Below are positions 10,601 through 19,910 of a stretch of DNA of 64,000 bases, piece after piece (the stretch's first letter is position 1; each line of letters starts with the position of its first letter). The stretch is from JAWKSY01 sp041402125 (GTDB taxonomy: Bacteria; Planctomycetota; GCA-002687715; DRQF01), in the NCBI GenBank assembly GCA_041402125.1, contig JAWKSY010000012.1, positions 81,104 to 145,103 of the forward strand. The letters are read 5' to 3'. The notes below the pieces were generated by a model, which did no database searches, had not been told where the DNA came from, and saw only the letters and a program-made list of their open reading frames with translations. The position numbers and the translations under genes are program-made.

Positions 10601-11826
10601 GTCTGATCTCCGGCACGGGCGGTGATGATGGCGAGGCCCTGTCCCAGGCCGAGAAGGCCTGCGAGCTCGACCCGGGCCATGCCGAGGCCCGGACCCTGCG
10701 CGGCCGGCTCCTCATGAATCTCGACCGGAAGGAAGAGGCCGAGGAGGCCCTCCGCGAGGCGATCCGCCTCGATGCGAATCGCGCCGAGGCGCACCGGCTC
10801 CTCGGCGTCTTGCTCGCCGGATTCCGTCGGAACGCGGAAGCGCTCGAGGCCTTCGAGAGGGCGCTCGCGCTCGCCCCCGACGATCTCGACAACCACGAGA
10901 ACATGGCGAGGATCCTGTCCGAGCTGGGAAGGGAGGAGGAGTCGCGAGCCCGCTGGAAGGAGGCGATGCGACGCTTCCCCGCGGCGGCCTCGCCGGTCAT
11001 CGGGCTCATCAAGGCGGAGGTTCGCGCGCAGAACCTCGCCGCGCTCGAGTCGCTCTCCCGGCGCGTGCTCGAGATCGATCCCGAGAACCCCGATGGCCAC
11101 CTCTACGCCGGCGTCGCGGCCTTCTGGTCCCGCGGCGATCGTCGCGCCTTCGAGGAGTCCCTCTTCCGGAGCTACGAGCTTCATCGGGCGCGATCGGCCC
11201 CCGCGGAGCGAATCGCGCGGGCCGCCCAGGCTCTCGCGCCGACGCTCCGGCTCCGCCTTCAGGATCTCCTCGACGAGGGCGAGCTCGACGAGGCGAACGA
11301 GCTGCTCGACGCGCGCCTCGTCGCCGTGCCCGAGCTCGAGCGCGAGGGCGCGCTTCTCGGACTGATCCCCGCCTGGGAGGCGCTCGACCCGGACCGACGG
11401 CTCGAACTGGCGGTATCGCGCGCGTTCGGTGAGGCCCAGCGCGCGCGCGAGCGCGGTCGTCCCCGCGCCGCCATGCCTTTCCTGGAGCGGATCACGCGGC
11501 TCCGACCCGGTGATCCCCGGGCCCACAACCTCCTGGCCTGGTATCGCGTCGATCCCGACGGCGACCCCGCCCTCCGCGATCCCGCCGCCGCGCTCCCTCA
11601 CGCGAGGAAGGCCGTCCAGGCGAGCGACCGACGCAACGCGAGCTACCTCGACACCCTCGCGACGACGCTCTTCGCCCTCGGCGACCTGAAGGAGGCCGTC
11701 TCCACCCAGGAGGAGATCCTGCGCCTCATGGATGGCAAGGACGCCGGCGACTACACCCTCGATCGCGCGCGAGCTCTCCTCGAGAGATACCGGGCGGCCC
11801 TGGCGAGCTCGGAGCTTTCGAACTGA
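7648..11826 (+). CDS. Membrane Ser/Thr protein kinase with long TPR tail
   Basis: 1392 residues from the ATG at 7648. Residues 1-70 are an acidic N-terminal helical region like that of other planctomycete kinases. The kinase domain spans ~75-385, with the glycine loop GRGGQG, Lys105 (VALKVL), the catalytic Asp240 in HRDIKPGN, Asp258 in DFGLA and a long Ser/Ala-rich insert before the C-lobe. One membrane helix at ~409-431 (LFAVLAIGIPLVTGLGGFIW) separates it from about 950 residues of tetratricopeptide repeats (for example AEEALREAIRLDANRAEAHRLLG). The TPR region would be outside the membrane and bind a partner protein. It is the only plus-strand kinase of the island. Confidence 0.9.
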   Translation: MHSESETAAERLLLAFQERYFADEADDSVGSLAHYLALWPDHQELIAREYLALSRGEGSRDGEEDGDRREDRLGPYRLEAEIGRGGQGLVHRAIDTRLGRTVALKVLTGLGPGAERQLARFKREAEVAARLEHPGICGVHEAGILNGVPYIAMRYVRGETLGQRISRTRGESLDGPATTSFLELSDADGRDDSAAAAPSRDAIAARPVMPRSQLDAILLVFEKAARALHAAHAAGIVHRDIKPGNIMISEAGEPVILDFGLASDEADDSLSLTMTGDLFGTPAYMSPEQIAGQRIALDARSDVYSLGVTLYEALTLRRPFEAPTREGLYQAIMTKEAPDPRRLNRSISKDLKVVLECALEKDRDRRYSSALDLAEDLAALRESRPIKAIPIGRAGRAWRWARRRPMKAALFAVLAIGIPLVTGLGGFIWANLDDIAARREAKRIERREEILERAFLLLAGAQYDLAREAFEEARDVDPRSDETLVGVALLDLKERGGEAALKEVRRVESRVADRDALRRVEIAALHRLGRQPEAESVQARTSRPDASLDWFIEAIVDWKEPPPPDSMTASDREEWGVVVGGLKRAIHAAPQARRVLHLLLADAAARARDRDAARVNADALEALWPDWPDSWNHIARSVMEFDPERALTAVDRALGMDGGAYSYLATRARVLHRLGRDGEVRRMIHQAARGELGTERTSDFDFMTLAVELDECDAALELGRRSLIDLTGTRRAVVLNAIGNVRRMRGEFDAALANYEEAVPLMPAVAVMPANIAQVLCDAGRAEEGLVWADRAIATDATAFVSHLARAACLHALGRDEEALAATDVALQCSRGSFFGLTRAAIRLESLGRADRAVEAYEAALELAPGHVNTIGCLAHALFTCRRFEEAAATAERGIARQDELPEPPPLAANMHVLLIGSLLELPTKDRALAALERARRLFPDDHHVRQISVSCFEKLGRLPDALAAARRSSEFRPDDADARVALARLISGTGGDDGEALSQAEKACELDPGHAEARTLRGRLLMNLDRKEEAEEALREAIRLDANRAEAHRLLGVLLAGFRRNAEALEAFERALALAPDDLDNHENMARILSELGREEESRARWKEAMRRFPAAASPVIGLIKAEVRAQNLAALESLSRRVLEIDPENPDGHLYAGVAAFWSRGDRRAFEESLFRSYELHRARSAPAERIARAAQALAPTLRLRLQDLLDEGELDEANELLDARLVAVPELEREGALLGLIPAWEALDPDRRLELAVSRAFGEAQRARERGRPRAAMPFLERITRLRPGDPRAHNLLAWYRVDPDGDPALRDPAAALPHARKAVQASDRRNASYLDTLATTLFALGDLKEAVSTQEEILRLMDGKDAGDYTLDRARALLERYRAALASSELSN

Positions 11827-11879
11827 TAGCGTCCTCCTCGACGACGAGACGCCGGTGCCCGACGGGCGCGTCGAGGAGA

Positions 11880-12040
11880 TCTGCCTCGAGAACCGCCGTG
11901 CCGATCGACGGCGCCTCCTCTCGGCTCTTCGCTCGGCGCCGGGGAGGAGCAGGTGTGGCACCGTGTCTCCACGAAGCCCTTCCGCGACGGCGACGACCAC
12001 TCCGGTCGCCACCTGAAGGAGGCGCAGGGCCATGCTCGGC
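11880..12040 (+). pseudogene. Possible decayed 3' end of an alpha/beta hydrolase gene
   Basis: In the convergent gap after the kinase, one frame reads KPFRDGDDHSGRHLKEA, which resembles the C-terminus KRFRDGYNHFGRHPEKV of the hydrolase at 6365. Upstream the nucleotides also look distantly like the same gene, though out of frame. It is probably a decayed paralog fragment; the similarity is short and could be chance. Confidence 0.3.
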
Positions 12041-12054
12041 CCGCGGGCGCGGGT

Positions 12055-13053
12055 TCAGCGTCGGACGCGGCGATGGAGTTCCGTGGACTCGCTGAGGATC
12101 CGATCGAGGATCTCGAAGACGCCGACGCTGCCCGTCTCCATGGTCTCGAGCGCCTCGACGATGCCGTCGAATTCGCCCTCCATCTCGTCGAGGAGGTCGA
12201 AGACGCGCTGCGTTCCCTGGTGCACCTGGGCGTGAGGGCCCTCCAGGGTCGGGTAGCTCGGGCAGTGCGAGAAGCTCGCCCTGCCGTCGCCCTCGTAGTA
12301 CCACTTGCCGAGACGGCAGGAGTGGTGATTGACGAACTTGAAGGCCGGCGCCTGCTTCAGCACCGAGAGGTAGGTGTTGACCTTCCAGATGACGTGATCG
12401 AGCTTGGCGAGGCTGATGAAGACGCGATCGTTCGACTGGGAGACGTCGGCGATCGTCTCGCTGTTCTGCTCGAAGGTCGTACCGAGCCGACGTCGGAATC
12501 CCTCCACCGTCTCCTGCGAGGTCGCGCTCAGGCCCTTCGCGGTGGCGATCGATCCCTGCGTCTCGGCCGACTTCTTGCGGATGGCCGAGACGAGCTCGGA
12601 GATCCGGTCGACCATGCCGGAGGTCTCCCTCGCGAGCTTCTTGACCTCGGCCGCGACGACGGAGAAGCCTCGCCCCGCGTCCCCGGCCCGGACGGCCTCG
12701 ATGGCGGCGTTCAGCGCGAGCAGGTTGGTCTGACTGGCGAAGGCGCCGATCTCGGCGAGGCACTTGCAGATGCCGTCCACCTGGACGCCGAGGGCGTCGA
12801 CCTTGCTCGAGGACTCCTCGAGGATCCCGTCGAGGTGACGGGCCGAGTCGGAGATGGCATCCGCCTCGTCGACGAGGCTCCGGAACTCCGCCTTGACCTC
12901 GTCGCAGCGCGAAAGGGTGCGGTTGCCGAGTTCCACCGTCTCCGCGAGGTTCCCCTGGATGGTCACCAGGCCGTCGCGAACGTGCTCGTTCTCGGATCTG
13001 AGCAGCTCCCTCAGCCGAGGGAGGAGGTCAGGATTGATCGTGGCCTGCGACAT
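12055..13053 (-). CDS. Soluble methyl-accepting chemotaxis-like protein with CZB zinc-binding domain
   Basis: 332 residues, with no membrane segment or signal peptide. Residues ~40-200 form the chemoreceptor signalling hairpin, with the conserved tip IGAFASQTNLLALNAAIEAV and then GRGFSVVAAEVKKLA. Residues ~220-300 match the chemoreceptor zinc-binding (CZB) domain: His in LDHVIWKVN, the HHSCRLGKWYYEG block and HAQVHQG supply the zinc ligands. Cytoplasmic CZB receptors sense zinc or hypochlorite in other bacteria. The start at 13053 is chosen by GGAG upstream, although the frame is open to 13146. No chemotaxis neighbours are present, so its output partner is unknown. Confidence 0.88.
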   Translation of the reverse strand: MSQATINPDLLPRLRELLRSENEHVRDGLVTIQGNLAETVELGNRTLSRCDEVKAEFRSLVDEADAISDSARHLDGILEESSSKVDALGVQVDGICKCLAEIGAFASQTNLLALNAAIEAVRAGDAGRGFSVVAAEVKKLARETSGMVDRISELVSAIRKKSAETQGSIATAKGLSATSQETVEGFRRRLGTTFEQNSETIADVSQSNDRVFISLAKLDHVIWKVNTYLSVLKQAPAFKFVNHHSCRLGKWYYEGDGRASFSHCPSYPTLEGPHAQVHQGTQRVFDLLDEMEGEFDGIVEALETMETGSVGVFEILDRILSESTELHRRVRR

Positions 13054-13222
13054 CCCCGTCTCCGAAGTCCAGGAGAGGGATCGACACCGGCGTTCCCTAC
13101 AGCTGAGCCGAACCGGGTTTTTTCCCAGGCGGACGCTCCGCCGCATCTCGTGGTCGGCGGCCCGGTTGTCTCCGGGCGGGGTCTGCGTGTGATCGCCTCG
13201 TGAGAGGGCGAGGGAGACGGAG

Positions 13223-16090
13223 TCACTCGGACGAGATGCGTCTCGCCGGGCGAACTCCGACGTCAGAGCTCCGATGCGACGCGGGCGTCGTTCGGTGCAC
13301 CGCCACGCGTGAGAACGCGAGGGTGTTCGCGTAGCTCCCTCCTCGGGCGATGCGAGAGCTGTTGTTGCTCGATCGCAGCCCGTCCCCGGGCGCCACCGAA
13401 AACCTGTAGTCGCCGAAGGGGTCTCGAGCCCACTCGTGGACGTTGCCCGTCATGTCGAAGAGGCCGAAGGAGTTCGGGGCGAACGAGCCCACGGGCGCGT
13501 GAATGAGGAATCTGTCCCGGTGTTCCGGCGACTGGCGAGAGTAGATGCCCGTGGTCTCGAGGCCGTTGATGTTTCCGAAGCGGCGGACCTCTTCCGGCAC
13601 CGAGGTCCCGGCCCAACGCATCGCCGGCTCCGCGCCGCCGCGTGCGGCCCGTTCCCACTGGGCCTCGGTGGGCAAGATGAGATCGAGGCGACCCAGACGA
13701 ATCGTGCAATCGTCCCAGCTCACCTGCTCCACGGGGTGGCGGAGATCGACTCGACTCTCCATCACGCCCTGTTCGTTGAAGAAGTCCTTGCCGTACCCGC
13801 TCGGATTCACTCCGTCGAAGCGCGACCACTGGGCCTGGGTCATCTCGTACTTCGAGATGAGATAGGCCGAGAGGACGATCTCGTGAACGGGCTGGTCTCG
13901 AGGGGCCGCATCCGGATCGAAGTTGGGCCCCTCGGGATCGCGCTGAGCGCCCATCAGGAAGGCCCCGCCGGGGATCAGGACGAAGACGAGCCCTCGCGTT
14001 TCCGGCATCGAGATCCGGCCGTCGGCGTCGCGATCGGGAAGGGCGCCGCCATTCTCCGACCAGTCGTGAGTCCGCCAGTCGAGGAACTCCTCGAGACCGG
14101 AGACCGGATCCGGCCCGAGTGGGATCAGTCCGAGTTGCGGCGTCAGGCTCAGACCTCCGTAACGCGCGCTCGAGGCGATGCGCGCGATCGTCGCCGCCCA
14201 GAGGCCGGCCCGGTCCTCGAGCGTCTCCTTCCGGATGCGTCGGGATCGATCGAGGCGGCGGGCGACGCTCGACACGACCCCGTCATCGGACGTGAACGTG
14301 GCGAGGTCCTCGACGAGGCGGGTCAGGATGTCGTGCCGGAACTGCAGGTCGACGTCCTCGCCGAAGTCCCAGGTCCGGCGGCCCCTCACCCTCTCGCTAA
14401 GATCGGCGTGCTCCTTTTCCGCCCGGGCGAGCGCCGCCGCTCGCGCCGCGCCCAGCTCCCCTTCGGTCACGGCCTCCGCGTTCTTGCGGAGCCAGACGAG
14501 AGCGGACTCGAGCTCTACGATCCGGGCCATCTCGCCGGCGAAATCCCGCTTCCTCTCGTCCTCGGTGTAGGCCGGGACGTTCGCGCGGAGCGGTTCGAGC
14601 GCCTTCCGGTGGCTCTCGAGTCGCGCGAAGAGAGGCGCGTACTTGACCTGCCACGCTTCGAGCTCGGGCACGAGGTCGGGGTGGACGGGCCACAGCTTCT
14701 CGGCCGCCGCGCGGGCATTTGCGAGGCGGCGGGTGTCGGCCATGCGCTCGTACTCGGAGAGCGCCCTCGTCTTCTCCGCGAGAGCAGCCGACTCCGCCTC
14801 GCGTGCCTGGCGCTCTCGCTCGAGGGCGGCGGACTTCGCCGCCGTCTCCTCCCGGGCGCGCCGCTCGCTGTCCACCGCCTCCCGGGTCTTCGCCTCGGCC
14901 TCCCGGGTCGCCTCCGCGAGGCTCGTGTTCGTCCGGCCGAGGGTCTCGTTCAGCCGGCTCGTCCGGCGGCTGTTGAGCGTGGTGATCGTCGCGATCGACG
15001 CGAGCGCGACGAAGACGGTCGCCAGGAGCCCGGCCGTCGCGGGCCTCCGCTGCGCCCAGCGCCAGGTCCGCGTGATCGGACCCACCGGCCGCGCCAGGAT
15101 CGGTTCGTGCTCGCGGAAGCGCCGGAGGTCCTCCGCGAACTCCAGGGCCGACTGGTAGCGCTGGTCGGGGTGCTTCTCGAGCGCGTGATGGACGATCACC
15201 GCCAGGTCCGTGGGGACCTTGGCATTGAGCTTCCGGATGTCCGGCGCCTCTCGGGCGATGATCTCCTGGAAGAGCGCGGCGCGTGTCGGCGCCTCGAAGG
15301 GCCGTCGCAGGGCGAGGCACTCGAAGAGCGTCACGCCGAGCGAGTAGACGTCGCTCCGTCGATCCACCGCGACGCGATTCGCCGCGAGCTGCTCGGGCGA
15401 CATGTAGGCGGGCGTGCCCATCACGTCGCCCGTCATCGTCAGGCTCGGCCCGTCGGATTCGTCGTCGTGCGCGAGCCCGAAGTCGAGGATGACGAGTCCG
15501 CGCCCGGGCGCCACGATGAGGTTGCCGGGCTTGATGTCGCGGTGGACGAGTCCGCGCTCGTGGGCCTCGTGGAGCCCGCGCGCGGCGGACTCGATGAGTC
15601 GCGCGATCTCGACCGCGGCGCGGCGATCGACCGACCCCACGGAGGCGGGAGCCTCCTCACCGCCGGCCGCGATCTCGTTCCCGGCCGTCGTGGCGGACCC
15701 GCCGCCCGAGGTCTCGCCGAAGCTCAGGTGCAGCTCCGAGACCTCGACCGTCCGCGCCGAGGCCTTCGTCGAGCTCCGGATGTGCGCGGCCAGGGTCTCG
15801 CCCCGCACGAACTCCATTGCGATGTAGGAAACGCCCCCGTCCTCGCCCCATTCGTGGACGCGGGCGACGTTGGGGTGGTTGAGCTTGGCGGCCTTCTCGG
15901 CCTCGCCCTTGAAGCGCAGCCGCGCCTGGGTGGACATCGCCTGGCCGAGGTCGAGGACCTTGAGCGCGACCTCGAGCCCGATCTCCCGATCCCGGGCCAG
16001 GTAGACCCGGCCCTGACCGCCGCGCCCGAGCTCCTTCTCGAGAACGTAGCGGCCGATCCGACCGTCCGGCGCTGACTCGTCGTTTCTCAT
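13223..16090 (-). CDS. Ser/Thr protein kinase-FGE-like fusion (paralog A)
   Basis: 955 residues; ATG at 16090 with AGAGGT just upstream. The kinase domain (residues ~13-320) has GRGGQG, Lys44, Asp185 in HRDIKPGN and DFGLAH. A membrane helix at ~350-372 is followed by an Ala/Glu/Arg-rich coiled coil (~375-480), a conserved middle region around the RTWDFGEDVDLQFRHD motif, and an FGE-sulfatase-like domain (~695-955: FVLIPGGAFLMGAQ, WSRFDGVNP, LPTEAQWERAARGG, DMTGNVHEWARD, RGGSY). The cysteines of catalytic FGE after RGGS are absent, so a binding role is more likely. It lies 72 bp downstream of the kinase-TPR gene on the same strand, probably one transcript. It is the most diverged FGE paralog at its C-terminus. 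Confidence 0.9.
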   Translation of the reverse strand: MRNDESAPDGRIGRYVLEKELGRGGQGRVYLARDREIGLEVALKVLDLGQAMSTQARLRFKGEAEKAAKLNHPNVARVHEWGEDGGVSYIAMEFVRGETLAAHIRSSTKASARTVEVSELHLSFGETSGGGSATTAGNEIAAGGEEAPASVGSVDRRAAVEIARLIESAARGLHEAHERGLVHRDIKPGNLIVAPGRGLVILDFGLAHDDESDGPSLTMTGDVMGTPAYMSPEQLAANRVAVDRRSDVYSLGVTLFECLALRRPFEAPTRAALFQEIIAREAPDIRKLNAKVPTDLAVIVHHALEKHPDQRYQSALEFAEDLRRFREHEPILARPVGPITRTWRWAQRRPATAGLLATVFVALASIATITTLNSRRTSRLNETLGRTNTSLAEATREAEAKTREAVDSERRAREETAAKSAALERERQAREAESAALAEKTRALSEYERMADTRRLANARAAAEKLWPVHPDLVPELEAWQVKYAPLFARLESHRKALEPLRANVPAYTEDERKRDFAGEMARIVELESALVWLRKNAEAVTEGELGAARAAALARAEKEHADLSERVRGRRTWDFGEDVDLQFRHDILTRLVEDLATFTSDDGVVSSVARRLDRSRRIRKETLEDRAGLWAATIARIASSARYGGLSLTPQLGLIPLGPDPVSGLEEFLDWRTHDWSENGGALPDRDADGRISMPETRGLVFVLIPGGAFLMGAQRDPEGPNFDPDAAPRDQPVHEIVLSAYLISKYEMTQAQWSRFDGVNPSGYGKDFFNEQGVMESRVDLRHPVEQVSWDDCTIRLGRLDLILPTEAQWERAARGGAEPAMRWAGTSVPEEVRRFGNINGLETTGIYSRQSPEHRDRFLIHAPVGSFAPNSFGLFDMTGNVHEWARDPFGDYRFSVAPGDGLRSSNNSSRIARGGSYANTLAFSRVAVHRTTPASHRSSDVGVRPARRISSE

Positions 16091-16162
16091 CGCACCTCTG
16101 CCTGACGGGTGGAGCGGCCATCTGCGCGCAGTCTGCGCGATCGACGGGATCCGGGGGACTCC

Positions 16163-19100
16163 TCAGTCCTTCGTGAGTCCCTCGATCTCGCGGGTGAGCT
16201 TCTCGTCGTCTCCCGCGATCGCGGCGGCGCCGCGGAGGGCCTCGAGCGCGGCGTCGCGCCGGCCCTCCTCCGCGAGACGTCGCGCGTGGGCGATGGTCGC
16301 GTCCACGAAGCTCGCCCGGGTCCACGGCCGCCCGTCGCGCTCGAAGGCCTCGCGGAAGGCGGCGACCGCCTCCTCGAGCCGGCCCAGGGCGAGCAGGGTG
16401 TGGCCGAGCTGAAAGTGAGCGTTGGCGAAGTCGGGCGCGACCGCGAGGGCGGCGCGGCAGGAGGCGAGGGCCTCCTCGAGCTGCCCGCCGTCGCGCTGGA
16501 GGACGGCCAGGTTGATGCGGGCGTAGACGTGATCCGGGTCCACCTCGAGCGCCCGGAGGTGGCTCGCGATCGCCTCCTCGGACCGGCCCAGACTGGAAAG
16601 ACAGGCGCCGAGGCGGTCGTGGGGGCGAGGGCTGCCGGGCTCGACCGCGACCCACTTCCGGGCGGCCTCGGCCGCTTCCTCGTACCGGCCGAGGTCGAAG
16701 AGCGCGGCCGCGAGCCCGGAGAGGGCGCGGGCGTTGCCGGGCTCGATCTCGAGCGCCTCGGCGTAGTCCTTCGCGGCCTCCTCGTCGCGCCCGAGGATCT
16801 GGAGGAAGAAGCCCGTGTTCCCGAGGATGTCCGCGACGGCGGGGTGACCGAGCTCGCGGGCGCGGCGGAACGCGGCGAGGGCGCCGGAGGCGTCGCGGAG
16901 GGCGCTCCGCATGTATCCCATCGAGTACCAGTCGTCGGCGTTCTCGGGCTCGATCTCGGCCGCTCGCTTCCGCACCTCGTCACTCTCGGCCTGGAGGCCG
17001 AGCTGTGCGAGCTGCGCCGCGAGGACGGCCCGGGACGAGACGGAGGCCGTGTCGAGCTCCACCGCGCGGCGCAGGGCCGCGACGGCGTCGTCCGGGCGGT
17101 CCAGGAGGCGCAGGACCATGCCGAGGTTGATGTGGGCCTCGGCGTGGTCCGGGTTGAAGGCGATCGAGCGCCGGTACTCCGCCTCGGCCTCCTCGAAGCG
17201 GCGGAGCCTGTAGAGGCGCACGCCGAGGTTGTAGCGCTCGCGGTAGTTGTCCTCGATCGCGACCGCCCGCCGGAGGAGCACGGCCGCCCGTTCGTCGTCC
17301 GTGCAGATCAGGGCGGCGTAGGCGAGGGCGAGAGCACGGTCGCCGAAGTTCTCCGTCAGCACGCGGATCGTGCGATCGACGACGATGGGATCGACGCGGC
17401 CCGGGCACTCGTCGAGGGCGGAGGCCATGAGGTAGTGGTAACTGGCGCGCGGGGAGGGTGCCATCAGCGCGGCGGTGAGGAGACAGTCGAAGGCATCCTG
17501 GGCCACGTCCGCCTCGCCCGGCTTCATCGAGCCGAGGAGGACCATGCCGTTCAGGTACCAGCCGAGGTGGCCCTTCGGCACGGGCGGCGACTCGAGGAGT
17601 CCGGGCCGCTCCGGCTCGCGCCCGAGCCGCCGGAGCACGCGGGCGCGCAGGAAGGAGAGAGCCTCCACCTCGTCCTCCAGGTCGCGGTGTCCGTCGAGCA
17701 CCGAGAGGGCGGATGCGGCGTCGCCGTGATCCAGCTTCGAGAGGGCGAGCAGGCCCACGACCTCGGCCGAACTGGGGGCCAGCGCGAGGGCCTTCTCGAG
17801 CTCGGCTTCGGCCTCGATCTGCCGGTCGTAGTGTCGGGCGGCGAGCGCGCGCTCGATCATGCCCTCGACGATGCGCTCGCGTTCGGCCGCCTCCTGCTTG
17901 CGGACCTGGGGGAGCACCGCGAGGTGCCGCGCGGTCAGGGCGGCGATCGTCGGGATCGCGAGGACGAGCACGAGGAGGAGGCTCGCCACCGCGGGCTTGC
18001 GCTGGGCCCAGCGCCAGCTCCGCGTGACCGGCCCCACCGGGCGGGCCATGATCGGCTCGTGCTCCCGGAAACGTCGCAGGTCCTCGGCGAGGTCGACCGC
18101 CGTCTGGTAGCGCTGATCGGGATGCTTCGCGAGTGCGTGGGCGACGATGACCGCGAGATCGGCGGGGATCCGCCGGTTGATCCGTCTGAGGTCGGGCGCC
18201 TCGCGCGAGACGATCTCGCGGAAGAGGAGCTGGAGGGTCGGGGCCACGAAGGGACGCTTCAGCGCCAGACACTCGAAGAGCGTCACGCCGAGGGAGAAGA
18301 CGTCGCTCCGTCGGTCGACGGGGACCTTCCCCTCCGAGAGCTGCTCCGGCGACAGGTAGGCCGGCGTGCCGACGACGTCGCCCGTCATCGTCAGTCCGGG
18401 CGCATCGGAGGACTCGTCGCGGGCGAGGCCGAAGTCGAGGATCACCAGCCCGCGGTCCGGCGTGACGATGAGGTTGCCGGGCTTGATGTCCCGGTGCACG
18501 AGCCCGCGCTCGTGCGCCTCGTGGAGGCCCCGCGCGGCGGACTCGATCAGCCGCGCGACCTCGACCATGGCGCGCCGGTCGACGGCCATCGAAGAGGGCT
18601 GGGAGTTCGACCGGCCGGCCGTGGCCGCCCCGTGCGTCTCCGCGCTCTCGCCGTCACCTCCGTCCGTGGTCCCGCCGGCGACGACGGTCGACGCGCCCGC
18701 GTCGGGAGCCGCGACCACGGTCCCGACGTCATCGTGCACGGTCCCGCGGATCCAGGCGGCGAGCGTCTCGCCCCTCACGAACTCCATCGCGATGAAGGGG
18801 ATGCCCGCCTCCTCGCCCCACTCGTGGACGCGCGCGATGTTCGGGTGCTCGAGCCGGGCGGCCTTCTCGGCCTCGCCCTTGAAGCGCAGGCGCGCCGAGG
18901 GCGAGATCGCGCCGCCGCCGTTCAGGACCTTGAGGGCGACCTCACGGCCCAGCTCGGCGTCGCGGGCGAGGAAGACCTGGCCCTGCCCGCCGCGGCCGAG
19001 CTCCTTCAGCAGCACGTAGCGACCGAGTCGCGGCTCGCCGTCCTCCGTCGTGCCGATCGACGAGACGGCGCTCGCGGCGTCATCGACGGAGCGACCGGCC

Positions 19101-19195
19101 GTCGCTCCCGACGGCGAGATCTCGACGGTGGCCTCGTCCTCGACGGGATCGTTCGGGGTGTCCGGGACGTCGGCGGAAGACATGCGGGGAAGCAT
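16163..19195 (-). CDS. Membrane Ser/Thr protein kinase with TPR tail
   Basis: 1010 residues. Residues 1-55 are an acidic leader; the kinase domain (~56-375) has GRGGQG, Lys89 (VALKVL), Asp236 in HRDIKPGN and DFGLARDE. A membrane helix sits at ~402-422 (ASLLLVLVLAIPTIAAL), and then TPR repeats run to the end (EAEAEYRRSIAFNPDHAEAHINLG and similar). ATG 19195 has GAGGG upstream; ATG 19183 is an alternative. A small palindrome GGCCCTC/GAGGGCC lies just upstream. It is likely co-transcribed with the kinase-FGE gene that follows. The linker after the kinase insert contains many Ala/Thr residues. Confidence 0.9.
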   Translation of the reverse strand: MLPRMSSADVPDTPNDPVEDEATVEISPSGATAGRSVDDAASAVSSIGTTEDGEPRLGRYVLLKELGRGGQGQVFLARDAELGREVALKVLNGGGAISPSARLRFKGEAEKAARLEHPNIARVHEWGEEAGIPFIAMEFVRGETLAAWIRGTVHDDVGTVVAAPDAGASTVVAGGTTDGGDGESAETHGAATAGRSNSQPSSMAVDRRAMVEVARLIESAARGLHEAHERGLVHRDIKPGNLIVTPDRGLVILDFGLARDESSDAPGLTMTGDVVGTPAYLSPEQLSEGKVPVDRRSDVFSLGVTLFECLALKRPFVAPTLQLLFREIVSREAPDLRRINRRIPADLAVIVAHALAKHPDQRYQTAVDLAEDLRRFREHEPIMARPVGPVTRSWRWAQRKPAVASLLLVLVLAIPTIAALTARHLAVLPQVRKQEAAERERIVEGMIERALAARHYDRQIEAEAELEKALALAPSSAEVVGLLALSKLDHGDAASALSVLDGHRDLEDEVEALSFLRARVLRRLGREPERPGLLESPPVPKGHLGWYLNGMVLLGSMKPGEADVAQDAFDCLLTAALMAPSPRASYHYLMASALDECPGRVDPIVVDRTIRVLTENFGDRALALAYAALICTDDERAAVLLRRAVAIEDNYRERYNLGVRLYRLRRFEEAEAEYRRSIAFNPDHAEAHINLGMVLRLLDRPDDAVAALRRAVELDTASVSSRAVLAAQLAQLGLQAESDEVRKRAAEIEPENADDWYSMGYMRSALRDASGALAAFRRARELGHPAVADILGNTGFFLQILGRDEEAAKDYAEALEIEPGNARALSGLAAALFDLGRYEEAAEAARKWVAVEPGSPRPHDRLGACLSSLGRSEEAIASHLRALEVDPDHVYARINLAVLQRDGGQLEEALASCRAALAVAPDFANAHFQLGHTLLALGRLEEAVAAFREAFERDGRPWTRASFVDATIAHARRLAEEGRRDAALEALRGAAAIAGDDEKLTREIEGLTKD

Positions 19196-19610
19196 CGCAC
19201 GGCCCTCGGAGGGCCGTCAAGAAGCGTGACTGCGGCACCTGATCAGTGCACGGACGTGTCGAGGCGCTCCACCGAGTGGCACCAGGACTAGGTCGTGGGC
19301 TCGCGGCATGTCGCCGGCGAGCACCATGGAGTCGATCTCATTCGAAACGGGCGGGATGGGTTCGTGCCGTTGACCGGTTCTCTTCCTTTCGGTGACGCCA
19401 CCTGCCGCGCCTCTGGGCCCCTCTGCGCGAGCCTCGAAGGAGCACGATCACGGACCTCGGAAGGGAAACCCTGACCTGCGGCGAAGCAGGTCGGCCGCGT
19501 CGAGACGGCTGCCCTCGGCCGTTGTCGCTGACTCGGCAACTCATCATCGGGATACCTGGCGTGCCCGTCGGGACGGGGGATGATCATGGCGGCCGAGGCC
19601 CTTCCGCCGG
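19196..19610. other. Intergenic, no gene recognised
   Basis: About 415 bp between the ParE stop and the start of the kinase-TPR gene. It should contain the kinase promoter. I see no coding frame with family features, no RNA gene and no clear terminator. Confidence 0.5.
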
Positions 19611-19910
19611 TCAGTCGTCGTCGAGGTGCAGGTCCGGGTCCATGCTGCCGTGCAAGACGCGCTGGATGACGACCGCATCGTCCCTGACGGTGTAGAAGGC
19701 GAGGTGGTGAGAGATCAGCCGCGACCGATAGCCGGGCCTGATGTCCTCGCGGCACCGTCCTCGCTCGGGCTCGTCCCGGCAGGCCCAGAAACCGCTCTCG
19801 ATCAGGTCGAGGTAGCGATCGGCCTGGGTCTCGCTCCAGGTCTTGAAGCTGTAGACCCAGATCTCTCTGAGGTCCCTCTCGGCGCGCTTGCTGACGAGCA
19901 GACGGCGCAT
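19611..19910 (-). CDS. parE: ParE/RelE-superfamily toxin
   Basis: 99 residues. The pattern matches ParE toxins: LLVSKRAERDLREIWVYS at the N-terminus, ADRYLDLIE in helix 2, then RPGYRSRLISHHLAFYTV and VIQRVLHGSMD at the C-terminus. ParE toxins poison DNA gyrase. Its ATG overlaps the antitoxin stop by one base (TGATG), which shows translational coupling. It sits between two kinase genes. Confidence 0.92.
   Translation of the reverse strand: MRRLLVSKRAERDLREIWVYSFKTWSETQADRYLDLIESGFWACRDEPERGRCREDIRPGYRSRLISHHLAFYTVRDDAVVIQRVLHGSMDPDLHLDDD

Noticed and set aside
13436..16075. Very long open frames opposite the kinase genes (also 20203-23244 and elsewhere)
   Set aside because: They are antisense to conserved kinase domains, rich in Arg/Gly/Asp from GC-biased third positions, and show no family motif.
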